From NCBI GenBank assembly GCA_963782345.1, contig CAWAJF010000007.1, positions 248,001 through 312,000 of the forward strand: a stretch of DNA of 64,000 bases, read 5' to 3'. Every line of letters begins with the position of its first letter. Within the stretch, counting starts at the first letter, position 1. The notes below the pieces were generated by a model. The model made no database searches, was not told the origin of the DNA, and worked only from the letters and a program-made list of their open reading frames with translations. This document shows positions 50,649 through 60,050 of this stretch, in pieces. The stretch comes from DASUPK01 sp963782345. Lineage in GTDB: Bacteria; Actinomycetota; Thermoleophilia; Solirubrobacterales; 70-9. The translations under genes were made by a program, and so were the position numbers.

Positions 50649-51686
50649 ATGAACTATGTCGGAATCGATTGGGCCTACGGGCGCGCCGCCTTCTGCGCGA
50701 TGGGCGAGGGCGGGGAGATCGCCGCCGAGGGGCTGATCCCGGCCAATGAAGACGGGCTCGCCAGGTTGGTCTTGGAGCTCGGCACCGAGGCCTCGGGCTG
50801 CGTCGAGATGATGAGCGGCGCGGTCTGGGTCCGCGACCGGCTCGAGGCCTCGGGCTGGCAGGTCCAGGTCGCCCACGCCCGCAAGGTCAGAGACGTCGCC
50901 CCGCTCGCCTGCAAGACCGACAAGGTCGACGCCCGGGTGCTGGCGGAGCTCTGCCGGCGAGACCTGGTCCCCGAGCTCTGGGTTCCCTCGATCGAGGACC
51001 GGGCGCTCCGGGAGCGCCTGCGCCGGCGAGCGCACCTGGTGAAGGCCCGCACCTCCGCTCGCAACCGGATCTTCGGGCTGCTCACCCAGTTCGGACTGCG
51101 GATCTCCCACTCTCGCTTGCGAAAGCCGGATGCGATGGCGCTCTTGGAACGCCGGGGAGTTCCCGAGGTCTGGCGGGACTCAATCGTGGAGCTGCTCGAG
51201 CTTGCCGCCGAGATGGATCGGCGGATCGACCCGATCGACCGCGAGCTGGGCCCGCTCGCAAGATCAGACGAGCGGGCGAGCCTGCTGGCGACGATCCCGG
51301 GGGTGGGCCCGCTGCTCAGCCTCACCTTCGCCGCCGAGATCGGCGAGGTCTCCCGCTTTCCGGGGCCTGGAAAGCTGATCGGCTACGCGGGCCTGGCGCC
51401 TCGAATCAGCCAGTCCGGCGAGCGCTCGGCGACCGGCGCGCTCTCGAAGGCCGGCTCGCGGACCCTGCGCTGGGCGGCGGTCGAGGCCGCCCACCAGGCC
51501 TGGCGCCCCGCCAACCCCTGGCACGCCCACTACCTGCGGGTGAGCGCCCGCCACGGCAAGAACCCGGCGAAGTCGGCGGTCGCCCGCAAGCTCCTGATCG
51601 CGGCCTGGCACATTCTGAGCCGCGATGAGCCCTTCAAGCCTCACCAACCTGCCCCGGCGAACTCCCGCTGCTTTCTGACCGCCTGA
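50649..51686 (+). CDS. IS110-family transposase (recombinase), intact
   Basis: The 345-residue DEDD recombinase has the RuvC-like start MNYVGIDWAYGRAAFCAMGE (first Asp), CVEMMSGAVWVRDRLE (Glu), ACKTDKVDARVLAELCRRDL (Asp pair) and the C-terminal Transposase_20 domain ATIPGVGPLLSLTFAAEIGE / LIGYAGLAPRISQSGERSAT with the catalytic Ser region. All motifs are present, so it may be active. IS110 elements act with a structured RNA made from their non-coding end. Confidence 0.95.
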   Translation: MNYVGIDWAYGRAAFCAMGEGGEIAAEGLIPANEDGLARLVLELGTEASGCVEMMSGAVWVRDRLEASGWQVQVAHARKVRDVAPLACKTDKVDARVLAELCRRDLVPELWVPSIEDRALRERLRRRAHLVKARTSARNRIFGLLTQFGLRISHSRLRKPDAMALLERRGVPEVWRDSIVELLELAAEMDRRIDPIDRELGPLARSDERASLLATIPGVGPLLSLTFAAEIGEVSRFPGPGKLIGYAGLAPRISQSGERSATGALSKAGSRTLRWAAVEAAHQAWRPANPWHAHYLRVSARHGKNPAKSAVARKLLIAAWHILSRDEPFKPHQPAPANSRCFLTA

Positions 51687-51836
51687 CGGTCCCGCATGGA
51701 ATTGAGCGGCCGAGGCAGCTCCCAGGAACGATCTGCGCCCCGAGCGCCGAAAGAGAAATGAGCTCAACTCATCCACCAGCTGGGAGCGGACAAGAAAACA
51801 CCTACGACCAGAAGGAAGTTCACCCCCTTGACAGCT
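51687..51836 (+). ncRNA. Structured non-coding 3' end of the IS110 element; possible bridge-type RNA
   Basis: Directly after the stop codon the sequence can form an outer stem GCTCCCAG/CTGGGAGC (about 51718-51725 with 51779-51786) around hairpins GCGC-CCCGA-GCGC and ATGAG-CTCAA-CTCAT. After the outer stem come two short segments that differ between the three copies in this window, separated by the constant ACACCTRCG and followed by the constant TCACCCCCTTGACAG. IS110-type bridge RNAs have structured loops with variable guide segments. Here that role is inference. Confidence 0.4.
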
Positions 51837-52269
51837 CGAATCAGCCAGTCCGGCGAGCGCTCGGCGACCGGCGCGCTCTCGAAGGCCGGCTCGCGGACCC
51901 TGCGCTGGGCGGCGGTCGAGGCCGCCCACCAGGCCTGGCGCCCCGCCAACCCCTGGCACGCCCACTACCTGCGGGTGAGCGCCCGCCACGGCAAGAACCC
52001 GGCGAAGTCGGCGGTCGCCCGCAAGCTCCTGATCGCGGCCTGGCACATTCTGAGCCGCGATGAGCCCTTCAAGCCTCACCAACCTGCCCCGGCGAACTCC
52101 CGCTGCTTTCTGACCGCCTGACGGTCCCGCATGGAATTGAGCGGCCGAGGCAGCTCCCAGGAACGATCTGCGCCCCGAGCGCCGAAAGAGAAATGAGCTC
52201 AACTCATCCACCAGCTGGGAGCGGCACGACAACACCTGCGACCGGGGGAAGGTCACCCCCTTGACAGCT
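51837..52269 (+). mobile_element. Partial IS110 copy 2 (3' end only), in tandem
   Basis: This stretch repeats the last 285 bases of the transposase gene (98 codons from TARISQSGERSATG to SRCFLTA) and the non-coding tail. As far as I compared it, it is identical to copy 1 up to GGGAGCGG, then differs in the short variable segments. It begins immediately after the TTGACAGCT end of copy 1. It lacks a start and catalytic N-terminus. Confidence 0.9.
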
Positions 52270-52344
52270 GGGTCTTCTTCAAAGAGAAAGGAGCAGCTTT
52301 ACGAACTGGTGAGCGGCTTGTTGCTGCCGCCCACGCCGCTTCGC

Positions 52345-52854
52345 TCAGGAACTCACGTTCATACACACCGCTTCTGCGCGCAGCGCCCACGAACCGACGC
52401 CACGAGTCCGCCTCGCTTTGACCGTCCACCCGTCGAGCGCGTTGGTGGGCTCGCTCCACTCGAGGGCGATGGCGTACGGGGAGGAGGCGTCGACAAGCCC
52501 CCAGCCGCCGCCTCCTCCCACGGCCTTCTTTCCTGGCGGGCAATTGACGGTCACGTCCTGCTCGTTCACGTCCTCATTCGCGCTGAATGCCACCACCTTT
52601 TGGATTCCGAAGGTCGGAAGCACCCCCTGGGCGAAGTCCTGGCTGAGCAGCGTGCCGTTCTTGACCTTGAAGGACGTGACGGCGCCCTTGCCCAGGTCCG
52701 GCGTCTTCACCTGGCCCTTGGCGATGTTCCACGAGCGGACCTGGTTCTTCGGGAGCCCCTTGGCAGCCCAGGCGGTGCCCAGGCCGAGCGCGAAGAGCAG
52801 GGAGAGCACCGAGACCACGTTGGCGAAAGTGAAGCGATCGCGGAGCTTGCCCAT
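52345..52854 (-). CDS. Secreted or membrane-anchored protein of unknown function
   Basis: From the ATG at 52854 (GAGGGGG upstream) the 169-residue product starts MGKLRDRFTFANVVSVLSLL with one membrane helix. Then comes KGLPKNQVRSWNIAKGQVKT, AVTSFKVKNGTLLSQDFAQG and a C-terminal domain with VNCPPGKKAVGGGGGW. This start and the repeated K-x-x-x-V-T-S-x-K-V pattern recur in many exported proteins of this bacterial class, to my knowledge, but the role is unknown. Confidence 0.8.
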   Translation of the reverse strand: MGKLRDRFTFANVVSVLSLLFALGLGTAWAAKGLPKNQVRSWNIAKGQVKTPDLGKGAVTSFKVKNGTLLSQDFAQGVLPTFGIQKVVAFSANEDVNEQDVTVNCPPGKKAVGGGGGWGLVDASSPYAIALEWSEPTNALDGWTVKARRTRGVGSWALRAEAVCMNVSS

Positions 52855-53033
52855 GTCAAAACCCCCTCTCTGGGTGTTCTGCCGATTGGAAGCAGGGTAG
52901 AGTGCCATAGTCGCGCCCGGACTCAAGATCGCCGCTTTGGACGTTGATCTCAACCGGTCGATGCACCACCCCTGACGTCTCGCATCGTCTCATCTAGTCC
53001 GAGCGCTGTCGAGCGAAGGCCGTAGGCCGAAGC

Positions 53034-54252
53034 GAGTCAGCGCTCGGCGCCGGTCCCCTCGAGACCCTCGATCAGCTCGGTGAGCTTCTCGGCCGGGGTC
53101 CGAAAGCCGAGCGTCTCTCGCGGCCGGCCGTTGAGCTTTGCGGCGACCTCGTCGAGGCGCTCCTGGCTCACCCCGGCGAGGCTCTTGCCCTTCGGGAAGT
53201 ACTGGCGAAGGAGGCCGTTGGTGTTCTCGTTCGAGCCCCGCTGCCAGGGGCTTCGGGGGTCGCAGAAGTAGACCGGCAGACCGGCCTCGACCGAGAAGCG
53301 CCGGTGCTCCGCCATCTCCGAGCCCTGGTCCCAGGTGAGCGAGCGGCGAAGCTGGGCCGGCAGGGTGGCGATGCTCGCCTTGAGCGCATCTGCGACCTCG
53401 ACGGCGCCGGTCCCCTCGGGCAGGGCGACGAGCTGGCAGTAGCGGGTGGAGCGCTCGACCAGGGTCGCGATCGCGTTCGCTCGCGTCCCGATCAGGAGGT
53501 CGCCCTCCCAGTGGCCGGGGACCGCGCGGTCTGCGACCTCCGGCGGGCGCTCGGAGATCATCACCATCCCGGTGAGCTTGCCCTGGCCCTGGCGCTTTGA
53601 CGACTGCGAGCGGGCATATCGCCTCTGCCGGCCCCTTCTGAGGTGGTGGGTGAGCTCTCGCTTGAGCGTCCCCCGCGCCTGGACGTAGAGGGCGCGGTAG
53701 ATCGTCTCGTGCGAGACCCGCATCTCCTCATTGTCGGGGTATTGGATTCTGAGCCAGCCGGCGATCTGCTCGGGGGAGTAGTCGGCTCGAAGCCGCTCTG
53801 AGACGAGCCGGCGCAGCTGCGGGCAGAGCTCGAACTTCGTCGGTCGCGGCCTCCGCGCCCTCCTTGAGGCCTCGCGGTCTGCCGTGTGGGCGCGGTAGCG
53901 CCGACGGCCGCCGCAGCGGTCGATCTCCCGGGCGATCGTGGTGTGGGAACGGCGAAGGGCCCGGGCGATGGCGCGGGCCGAGCGATCGCGGGCGATCGCG
54001 CGGGAGATCTCCTCGCGCTCCTCCAAGCTCAGGCAGCGCTCGGGGCGCCGACGGGCCCTCGGCCGGATGCCTCCCGCTCTCGCCAGGTGGTCGCTCACGG
54101 TCCCGCGGGCAAGGCCGAGCCGGCGCCCGATCTCGCGATCGCTCAGCCCCTCCGCTCGCAGCTCCCAGATCGCATCCTTGACGGCCTCGGTCAGGTAGTG
54201 GCCCTTTGGCATCTCCGCACCTCCATCGTTGGTCAGACGAAGTCGCTGACTC
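53034..54252 (-). mobile_element. IS30-family insertion sequence
   Basis: The transposase gene is bracketed by a 9-bp inverted match, GAGTCAGCG at 53034-53042 and CGCTGACTC at 54244-54252, which may be part of the terminal repeats. The exact ends could not be fixed. The right side abuts a decapitated secreted-protein gene. Confidence 0.6.
53037..54212 (-). CDS. IS30-family transposase
   Basis: From the ATG at 54212 (MPKGHYLTEAVKDAIWELRA) the product has about 391 residues. It has an N-terminal helix-turn-helix (LSDREIGRRLGLARGTVSDH), a second HTH (ARAIARALRRSHTTIAREID) and the DDE catalytic residues in GHWEGDLLIGTRANAIATLV (D), LTWDQGSEMAEHRRFSVEAG (D) and SPWQRGSNENTNGLLRQYFP (E). All are intact. 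The frame also runs upstream to 54332, but that part is probably untranslated. Confidence 0.93.
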   Translation of the reverse strand: MPKGHYLTEAVKDAIWELRAEGLSDREIGRRLGLARGTVSDHLARAGGIRPRARRRPERCLSLEEREEISRAIARDRSARAIARALRRSHTTIAREIDRCGGRRRYRAHTADREASRRARRPRPTKFELCPQLRRLVSERLRADYSPEQIAGWLRIQYPDNEEMRVSHETIYRALYVQARGTLKRELTHHLRRGRQRRYARSQSSKRQGQGKLTGMVMISERPPEVADRAVPGHWEGDLLIGTRANAIATLVERSTRYCQLVALPEGTGAVEVADALKASIATLPAQLRRSLTWDQGSEMAEHRRFSVEAGLPVYFCDPRSPWQRGSNENTNGLLRQYFPKGKSLAGVSQERLDEVAAKLNGRPRETLGFRTPAEKLTELIEGLEGTGAER

Positions 54253-54366
54253 TCTCGGGTGGTGCGGCGGTGGTTTGAGACCACCACGAAAAGCGGCGGT
54301 TTCGGCCGAAGGGGCGCGTTGGCTGGGTTCATATGAAATGGGGGGCGGAGACGTTGCCGTTACTGA

Positions 54367-54591
54367 GGCGGGGTCGCGCATTACAGGGGGTCGCTGCGGC
54401 CGGTGACCCAGACCCTGACGGCGACAACGAGACAGCGGGTGAGGCTGGTACTGAAGCTCACCAAGGGCGCAAAGAAGAAGCTGCGCCGAAAGGCCAAGCT
54501 GGGGCTCAAGCTCAGGGTCGTCTACAGGCCGTCCGGCGGTCCGCCTAGCTCGCAGATCCGCAAGGTCAAGCTGAAGAGCAAGAAGAAGTAG
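54367..54591 (+). pseudogene. C-terminal fragment of a lysine-tailed secreted protein
   Basis: The frame encodes TQTLTATTRQRVRLVLKLTK, GAKKKLRRKAKLGLKLRVVY, RPSGGPPSSQIRKVKLKSKK and stop. This closely follows the C-terminal module of the protein at 47905-48861 (TYTPTGGDPSTQSVKVKLKK). There is no signal peptide or N-terminal domain; a stop codon and the IS30 element lie just upstream. The IS insertion probably removed the 5' part. Confidence 0.7.
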
Positions 54592-54833
54592 AGGATTCTC
54601 GGCCCGCCCGGGTGGAAGGGTTCACGCGGTACCTCTTTGGACGAGCGGGGGAAGCGGAGCATCCGCTGCAGCTGGGTGCTGCCTTGGGCAAGCACCGGCA
54701 CTGACCGGGCTCGCTACTGCAAATGGATCCGTAGCGGAAGTGAATGCCGCTTGCTCGGCACCACGTCGCAGTGCCGGTGGCACGCGGGAGCGATCACGCG
54801 CCGAGCGACCCGCGGCGCGACTCCTCCGCATGG

Positions 54834-55575
54834 CTTGCGAAAGCCGGATGCGATGGCGCTCTTGGAACGCCGGGGAGTTCCGAGGTCTGGCGGGACTCAT
54901 CGTGGAGCTGCTCGAGCTTGCCGCCGAGATGGATCGGCGATCGACCCGATCGACCGCGAGCTGGGCCCGCTCGCAAGATCAGACGAGCGGGCGAGCCTGC
55001 TGGCGACGATCCCGGGGGTGGGCCCGCTGCTCAGCCTCACCTTCGCCGCCGAGATCGGCGAGGTCTCCCGCTTTCCGGGGCCTGGAAAGCTGATCGGCTA
55101 CGCGGGCCTGGCGCCTCGAATCAGCCAGTCCGGCGAGCGCTCGGCGACCGGCGCGCTCTCGAAGGCCGGCTCGCGGACCCTGCGCTGGGCGGCGGTCGAG
55201 GCCGCCCACCAGGCCTGGCGCCCCGCCAACCCCTGGCACGCCCACTACCTGCGGGTGAGCGCCCGCCACGGCAAGAACCCGGCGAAGTCGGCGGTCGCCC
55301 GCAAGCTCCTGATCGCGGCCTGGCACATTCTGAGCCGCGATGAGCCCTTCAAGCCTCACCAACCTGCCCCGGCGAACTCCCGCTGCTTTCTGACCGCCTG
55401 ACGGTCCCGCATGGAATTGAGCGGCCGAGGCAGCTCCCAGGAACGATCTGCGCCCCGAGCGCCGAAAGAGAAATGAGCTCAACTCATCCACCAGCTGGGA
55501 GCGGACCGATGACACCTACGGCGGCGGGGCGATCACCCCCTTGACAGATCAGTCGTCTTCAAAGAGAAAGCAGCG
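54834..55575 (+). mobile_element. Partial, decayed IS110 copy 3
   Basis: Homology to the intact transposase gene starts at the position of 51115 and runs to the stop at 55401, then through the tail. At least three single-base deletions near its start (by comparison with 51160-51235) break the reading frame. The rest appears identical. Its variable tail segments differ from copies 1 and 2, and similarity to copy 2 continues to TCTTCAAAGAGAAAG. Confidence 0.9.
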
Positions 55576-55597
55576 GTCCGCCAGGATCCACCTTGCG

Positions 55598-56101
55598 CTA
55601 GGGGACCGAAATCTCCTTGAGGAGCCCCGTGTCCATGTCCAGAACAAAACCTCGCACCGGCACCTCAGCTGCGATCCAGGGATGGGATCTCACTTCTTCG
55701 ATCTGTTCCCGCGTGTGCTGCTCGGGATCCTCGTAGGAAAAGAACCGCATGGGAGCGGGCGAGGGGTCATCGGTCGCCGCGACCAGTTTTGAATTCAGCT
55801 CCTCGTCGGTGAACGTGGTAAATCCGCAGCCCGTGTGATTGAGGAGCATGATTTCCGTGGTTCCGATTACCCGATTGGACGCAATGAGCTCGCCGATAAC
55901 GTCATCGGTGACCGCTGGTCCGGCGGTGCGAATGACATCGAGGTCGGAGTGCGGTAGCCCGAGGATCGCGGGCAGGTCCGAGAGGCGTGGATCCATGCAC
56001 GTCACCACTGCGAGGCTCGGGGTCGGTCGGTCTCCAAGCTTCGGATCGCGCCTCGTTGCGTAGTTGCGGTTCTCCGTCAGGGCTTTGTCAATCAGGCTCA
56101 T
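55598..56101 (-). CDS. Beta-class carbonic anhydrase
   Basis: The 167-residue protein interconverts CO2 and bicarbonate. It has the zinc ligands and catalytic dyad of the family in VVTCMDPRL (Cys, Asp, Arg) and LNHTGCG (His, Cys), plus VIRTAGPAVTDDVIGELIAS. Length suits the compact subfamily. It stands alone between mobile-element debris and broken hydrolase genes and is itself intact. Confidence 0.9.
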   Translation of the reverse strand: MSLIDKALTENRNYATRRDPKLGDRPTPSLAVVTCMDPRLSDLPAILGLPHSDLDVIRTAGPAVTDDVIGELIASNRVIGTTEIMLLNHTGCGFTTFTDEELNSKLVAATDDPSPAPMRFFSYEDPEQHTREQIEEVRSHPWIAAEVPVRGFVLDMDTGLLKEISVP

Positions 56102-56207
56102 CGTCTACCTCCAGATTCCGTCGTCGGAGCGTGACAGCGGCCGATGAACTCCTCCACGCGCGCGTCCTGAGTCGAGCCGTTGTCGTCCCCCGGACCCTCC
56201 GATCCGG

Positions 56208-56950
56208 TCAAGCCGCGCCCCGGTCGCGGATCGCCTTCAAGATGTGGTCGGTCACCGCCTGCGGCTGGGAAATCATGATCACGTGGGATCCCTCGACCTC
56301 AACGATGTCGGCGCCTGCCCGCTCCGCCATTGAACGTGTGAGGTCGGCGCCGGCTGCCTTATCGCCGGTGGCGACCACGGCCCATGATGGAAGCTTCTTC
56401 CAGGCCGGCGGTCCGTTCACCTCGCTGAAGCCGAGCTCGGCGATCGGTCGCTGGGTGGCGGCCATCACGCCCGCCTGCTCTTCGGACAGATCGGCCGCAA
56501 AGGCCTCGTGGAAGAGCTCGGAGTTGATGGCGAACTGACTGCCGTCTCTTCGCCGTCACCCGTCGGATACTGGAGCGGAACGAGGGCGGAGCTGAGGACG
56601 CTGTCCTTCGACTCCTCCGCGACATCACCCAGGTGCTCGCCCTCATCGGGAGCGAAGGCTGAGACGAACACCAAGCCGATCACGTTTGAAGCGTCGCTGG
56701 CCGCGTTCGAATTCACCGCGCCGGCATAGGAGTGACCGACCAGCAGCACCGGTCCATCGATCTGCTCGAGCACGCTCGCGATGTAGGCGGAGTCGGTGCT
56801 GATGCCGCGGAGAGGATTCGCGGGCGCAACCACGGTGTAGCCCTCCTGCTGCAGCAGCTCAGCGACGCCGTTCCAGCTCGAGGAGTCGGCGAAGGCGCCG
56901 TGCACCAGGACGATCGTTGGCTTGTCTGTGGATGTGGAATCAGCGGGCAT
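56208..56950 (-). pseudogene. Alpha/beta hydrolase, frameshifted
   Basis: The first part has the hydrolase start TIVLVHGAFADSSSWNGVAE and the nucleophile elbow LLVGHSYAGAV. The second part, in another frame, carries FAINSELFHEAFAADLSEEQ and the C-terminal DIVEVEGSHVIMISQPQAVT with the catalytic His. The frames are joined near 56545, so a single indel separates them. Together they would make a normal 247-residue enzyme of the EstC-like type. It may be a sequencing error or a recent mutation. Confidence 0.8.
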
Positions 56951-56995
56951 GTGCAGCTCCTTGGGTTGATGAAGCTTGAGCGGGCAGCGAACGCA

Positions 56996-57931
56996 TCAGA
57001 GGCTTTCGGCGTCTATGACGGCCTTGGCGAAAGCCTCCGGAGCCTCCTGGGGAAGGTTGTGCCCGATGCCGCCCTCGATCGTCCGGTGCGAGTAGCCGCC
57101 GGAGAATTTCTCGGCATATGCACTCGGGTCGGGATGGGGCGCACCGTTCGCATCCCCCTCGAGGGTGATCGTGGGCACCGTGATGAGCGGACCTTCGGCG
57201 AGCCGTTTCTCGAGCTCGTCGTACTCGCGCCTCGCCTTCAGCGAGCCCGAGCCGCCAGCGATAGTTGTGAATCGCGATGGCGACGTGATCCGGATTGTCG
57301 AAGGACGCGGCGCTGCGATCGAAGGTCGCGTCGTCGAAGTCCCACTTCGGGGAGGCGGTCCGCCAGATGAGCTTCGCGAACTCCCGCCGGTACTTCTCGT
57401 AGCCGGCCCGGCCGCGCTCGGTGGCGAAGTAGTACTGGTACCACCACTGAAGCTCGGCCGGCGGGCGGCAACGGCACCTTGCCGGCGTCTTGGCTGCCGA
57501 TCAGGTAGCCGCTCACCGAGACCAGCCCGTTGCAGCGCTCGGGCCAGAGCGCGGCGATGATGCCGGCTGTGCGGGCGCCCCAGTCGAAGCCGGCGACAAC
57601 CGCCTGGTCGACGCCGAGCGCGTCCATCAACGCGCTCACATCCATGGCGAGTGCCGCCTGCTCGCCGTTTCGAAGGGTCGTCCTCGGAGAGGAAACGCGT
57701 CGTGCCATAGCCGCGTAGGTGCGGGACGATCACGCGGTGGCCCTGCGCGGTCAGCAATGGGGCGACCTCGGCGTAGCTGTGGATGTCGTAGGGCCAGCCG
57801 TGCAGGAGGACGGCGACGGGCCCGTCCGCGGGCCCGGAGTCGACGTAGCCGATATTCAGAACGCCGGCATCGATCTGCTTGACGGGGCCGAACGAGGAGT
57901 TTGACGGGTGCTCTGCGGTAGCGCGCTCCAC
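56996..57931 (-). pseudogene. Alpha/beta hydrolase (haloalkane dehalogenase/epoxide hydrolase-like), several frameshifts
   Basis: Pieces of one enzyme lie in different frames: VAVLLHGWPYDIHSYAEVAP and VPHLRGYGTTRFL at the start, AVVAGFDWGARTAGIIAALW (nucleophile elbow with Asp) in the middle, and REYDELEKRLAEGPLITVPT to GYSHRTIEGGIGHNLPQEAP (catalytic His) at the end. At least two indels separate them. It begins three bases after the end of the next broken hydrolase, so both once formed an operon. Confidence 0.8.
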
Positions 57932-57933
57932 GG

Positions 57934-59148
57934 CTATCGCAGTGACCTGAAGGTCGCCCGCATCTCCTCGGAGAAGACCTCGGGCTGCTCCCAGGCGGCG
58001 AAGTGGCCGCCCTCCTCAACGCGGTTGTAGTGGAGGAGCTTGGGATACGCCTGCTTCGCCCAGCTCTCCGGCGCTGGATAGAGCTCGTCCGGGAACACGG
58101 TCACCGCCGACCGGGAGCTCCACGCCCTTGATGTCGAAGAAGGCCAGACTGGCTCTCCCAGTAGAGACGCGCCGATGAGACCGCCGAGCTCGTCAGCCAG
58201 TAGAGGGTGACGTTGTCGAGGACGTCGTCACGCGAGAGCCCGCTCTGAGTCGCCGGCGAATGACCCGGGCGATGAGCTGGTAGCTGCGCTCGTCGTGGTC
58301 GAGCATCTATGCGGCCAGGCCGACCGGTGAGTCGACGACGCCGTACAGCGTCTGCGGGCGGTTGGCCATCTCCTGGGCGTACGCGAGTTCCCGTCGCAAA
58401 GAAGTGGACCAGGGTGTCGTATGCCTTCTGCTCGTCCGCCGAGAGGCGCTGCTGGCGCCGGTCCGCCGGACTGCACTCCCGCCGAGATCTCGGGCGAGAG
58501 CGTCGCCGGCATGTTGGTGTGAATGCCCACCAGCCCCGTGCGGCTTCAAGCAGCGCCAGCTGCTCGGTGACGGCATTGCCCCAGTCGCCACCCTGGGCGA
58601 CGTAGCGGTCATATCCGAGCCGCTCCATCAAGCACGGCCCAGGCCTTCGCGATGCGAATGGGGTCCCAGCCGGGCTCCGTTGGGTTGCCCGAGAAGCCAT
58701 GCCTCGGCAATGAGGGAATCACCAGGTGGAACGCGTCCGCCGCGCTCGCCGCCGTTCTCCGTTGGCTTGGTGAGCGGATCGATGATCTTGAGCTGCTCGA
58801 CCGATCGAGCCCGGCCAGCCGTGGGTGACGATCATCGGCAGCGCGTCCTCATGCTCGGAGCGGACGTGGATGAAGTGGATGTCCACCCCGTCGATCTCGG
58901 TGACGAAGTGCGGAAGGGCCGCGAAGCGCTCCTCGAAGCTGCGCCAGTCGTAGTCGGTCGCCCAGTAGTCGGCGAGTGCCTGGATCGTCGCGAGCTGCAC
59001 GCCCTGGGATGGCGTCCACTTCCCGGTCGGGCCAGCGCGTCGCCTTGATGCGGCGTCGCAGATCCTCGAGCTCTTCCTCGGGGCCGTCGATCGTGAGCTC
59101 GCGAATCTCCTCCGCGGCTGCGGACTCGGTCAATGCCGTGCCTTCCAT
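57934..59148 (-). pseudogene. Epoxide hydrolase (EHN family), multiple frameshifts
   Basis: The N-terminal EHN domain starts at 59148 (LEDLRRRIKATRWPDREVDA) and continues in another frame (QALADYWATDYDWRSFEERF, ALPHFVTEIDGVDIHFIHVR, THGWPGSI). Then come YVAQGGDWGNAVTEQLAL and a C-terminus RVEEGGHFAAWEQPEVFSEE ending at 57934. At least four frame changes occur. Every conserved block of a 390-residue epoxide hydrolase is still visible. Confidence 0.8.
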
Positions 59149-59368
59149 ATGCGCTCCTTAGGTCCTGGTTGGCCCTAACGAACCGGAAACTGAGCGGGAT
59201 GGCGGGTCGGCGTCGGCTCGTCAGCGAGTCCAGTAACCGTGCTGCTGACTCACGCTACCGCACCGAGTCAAGGGGAATTCAAACGGCCCCCTGGACATGC
59301 GTCACGGAGGACTCGAGCTCGAATTCCCCGGGCCAAGTACCGCTTCCCATGCGGAGCGGTAACTCACT

Positions 59369-59442
59369 GGCAGTGCCGAGTCGTTGCTCCCTTGCACGTA
59401 GAGGAGGCAGTGCCGAGTCGTTGCTCCCTTGCACGTAGAGGA
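59369..59442. repeat. Two perfect 37-bp tandem repeats plus a diverged third
   Basis: The unit starting GGCAGTGCCGAGTCGTTGCT and ending GCACGTAGAGGA occurs twice without a gap. A third, related segment (CTCCCTTGCGCGAAGGGGAG, 59473-59492) forms a hairpin. It lies in a gene-free gap of about 380 bases (59149-59530). Confidence 0.8.
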
Positions 59443-59530
59443 GGCGTCCCGGAGCTGACCTACCTCTTGGCTCCCTTGCGCGAAGGGGAGGCGTCCACTC
59501 AGCGTGCCGCAAGGCCTACGAGCGGGCCGC

Positions 59531-59665
59531 TTAGCTGCCGTGGTCGCGTGCAATGCGCGCCTGCTCTTCGCACCAGAGCCCGCAGTAACGCTGATCGATC
59601 TGCTGTGGTGTGAAGTTGCACCCGCAATAGGGGCAGCGGCGATTCTTCAGCGGCGCTTTACCCAT
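59531..59665 (-). CDS. Small zinc-finger-like protein (44 residues)
   Basis: From the ATG at 59665 the product is MGKAPLKNRRCPYCGCNFTP then QQIDQRYCGLWCEEQARIAR. The CPYC and CGLWC pairs are spaced as in a treble-clef or MYM-like zinc finger. The family is unknown but the pattern is protein-like. It lies 13 bases beyond the end of the SnoaL-like gene on the same strand. Confidence 0.65.
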   Translation of the reverse strand: MGKAPLKNRRCPYCGCNFTPQQIDQRYCGLWCEEQARIARDHGS

Positions 59666-59678
59666 GGGATCAGTCCGC

Positions 59679-60050
59679 TTAGAGCCCTGCGGCCGCGAGC
59701 GCGTCCTCCGGGTCTGGGTAGTGCACCATTTCGACGACCTTGCCGTCGCGAAACGTCGTGAAGTTGGCGCTCGGCTCCCCCCGACCGCTTTCATCCGCGG
59801 GAGGTCGCATGATCACGACGACCTTATCGCCGGCGCCGACCACATCAACGAGCTCGCCGAGGTCTCGACCGCGGCGCGCCTCGCGCATGAACTCCAGCGC
59901 CTGATCGCGGTTGTGGCAGGCACCCGGCGCGGAGGGGTCACCGCCATGCCACCTGACGTCCGCGTCAAGTAGGGCGCGTATGGCATCGAGGTCGCCGTGC
60001 AGCGCCGCCTCATAGCCGCGGCGAGCTAGCTCTATGTTCGTCTCTGCCAC
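59679..60050 (-). CDS. SnoaL-like / NTF2-fold protein
   Basis: From the GTG at 60050 the 123-residue product has the NTF2-like pattern: IELARRGYEAALHGDLDAIR, ALLDADVRWHGGDPSAPGAC, FTTFRDGKVVEMVHYPDPED. Such proteins are small cyclases, isomerases or ligand-binding proteins. The specific role is not clear. Confidence 0.8.
   Translation of the reverse strand: MAETNIELARRGYEAALHGDLDAIRALLDADVRWHGGDPSAPGACHNRDQALEFMREARRGRDLGELVDVVGAGDKVVVIMRPPADESGRGEPSANFTTFRDGKVVEMVHYPDPEDALAAAGL

Noticed and set aside
53034..54252. Exact terminal inverted repeats of the IS30 element
   Set aside because: Only a 9-bp match was found, one side overlapping the stop codon; this is too little to fix the ends or a target duplication.
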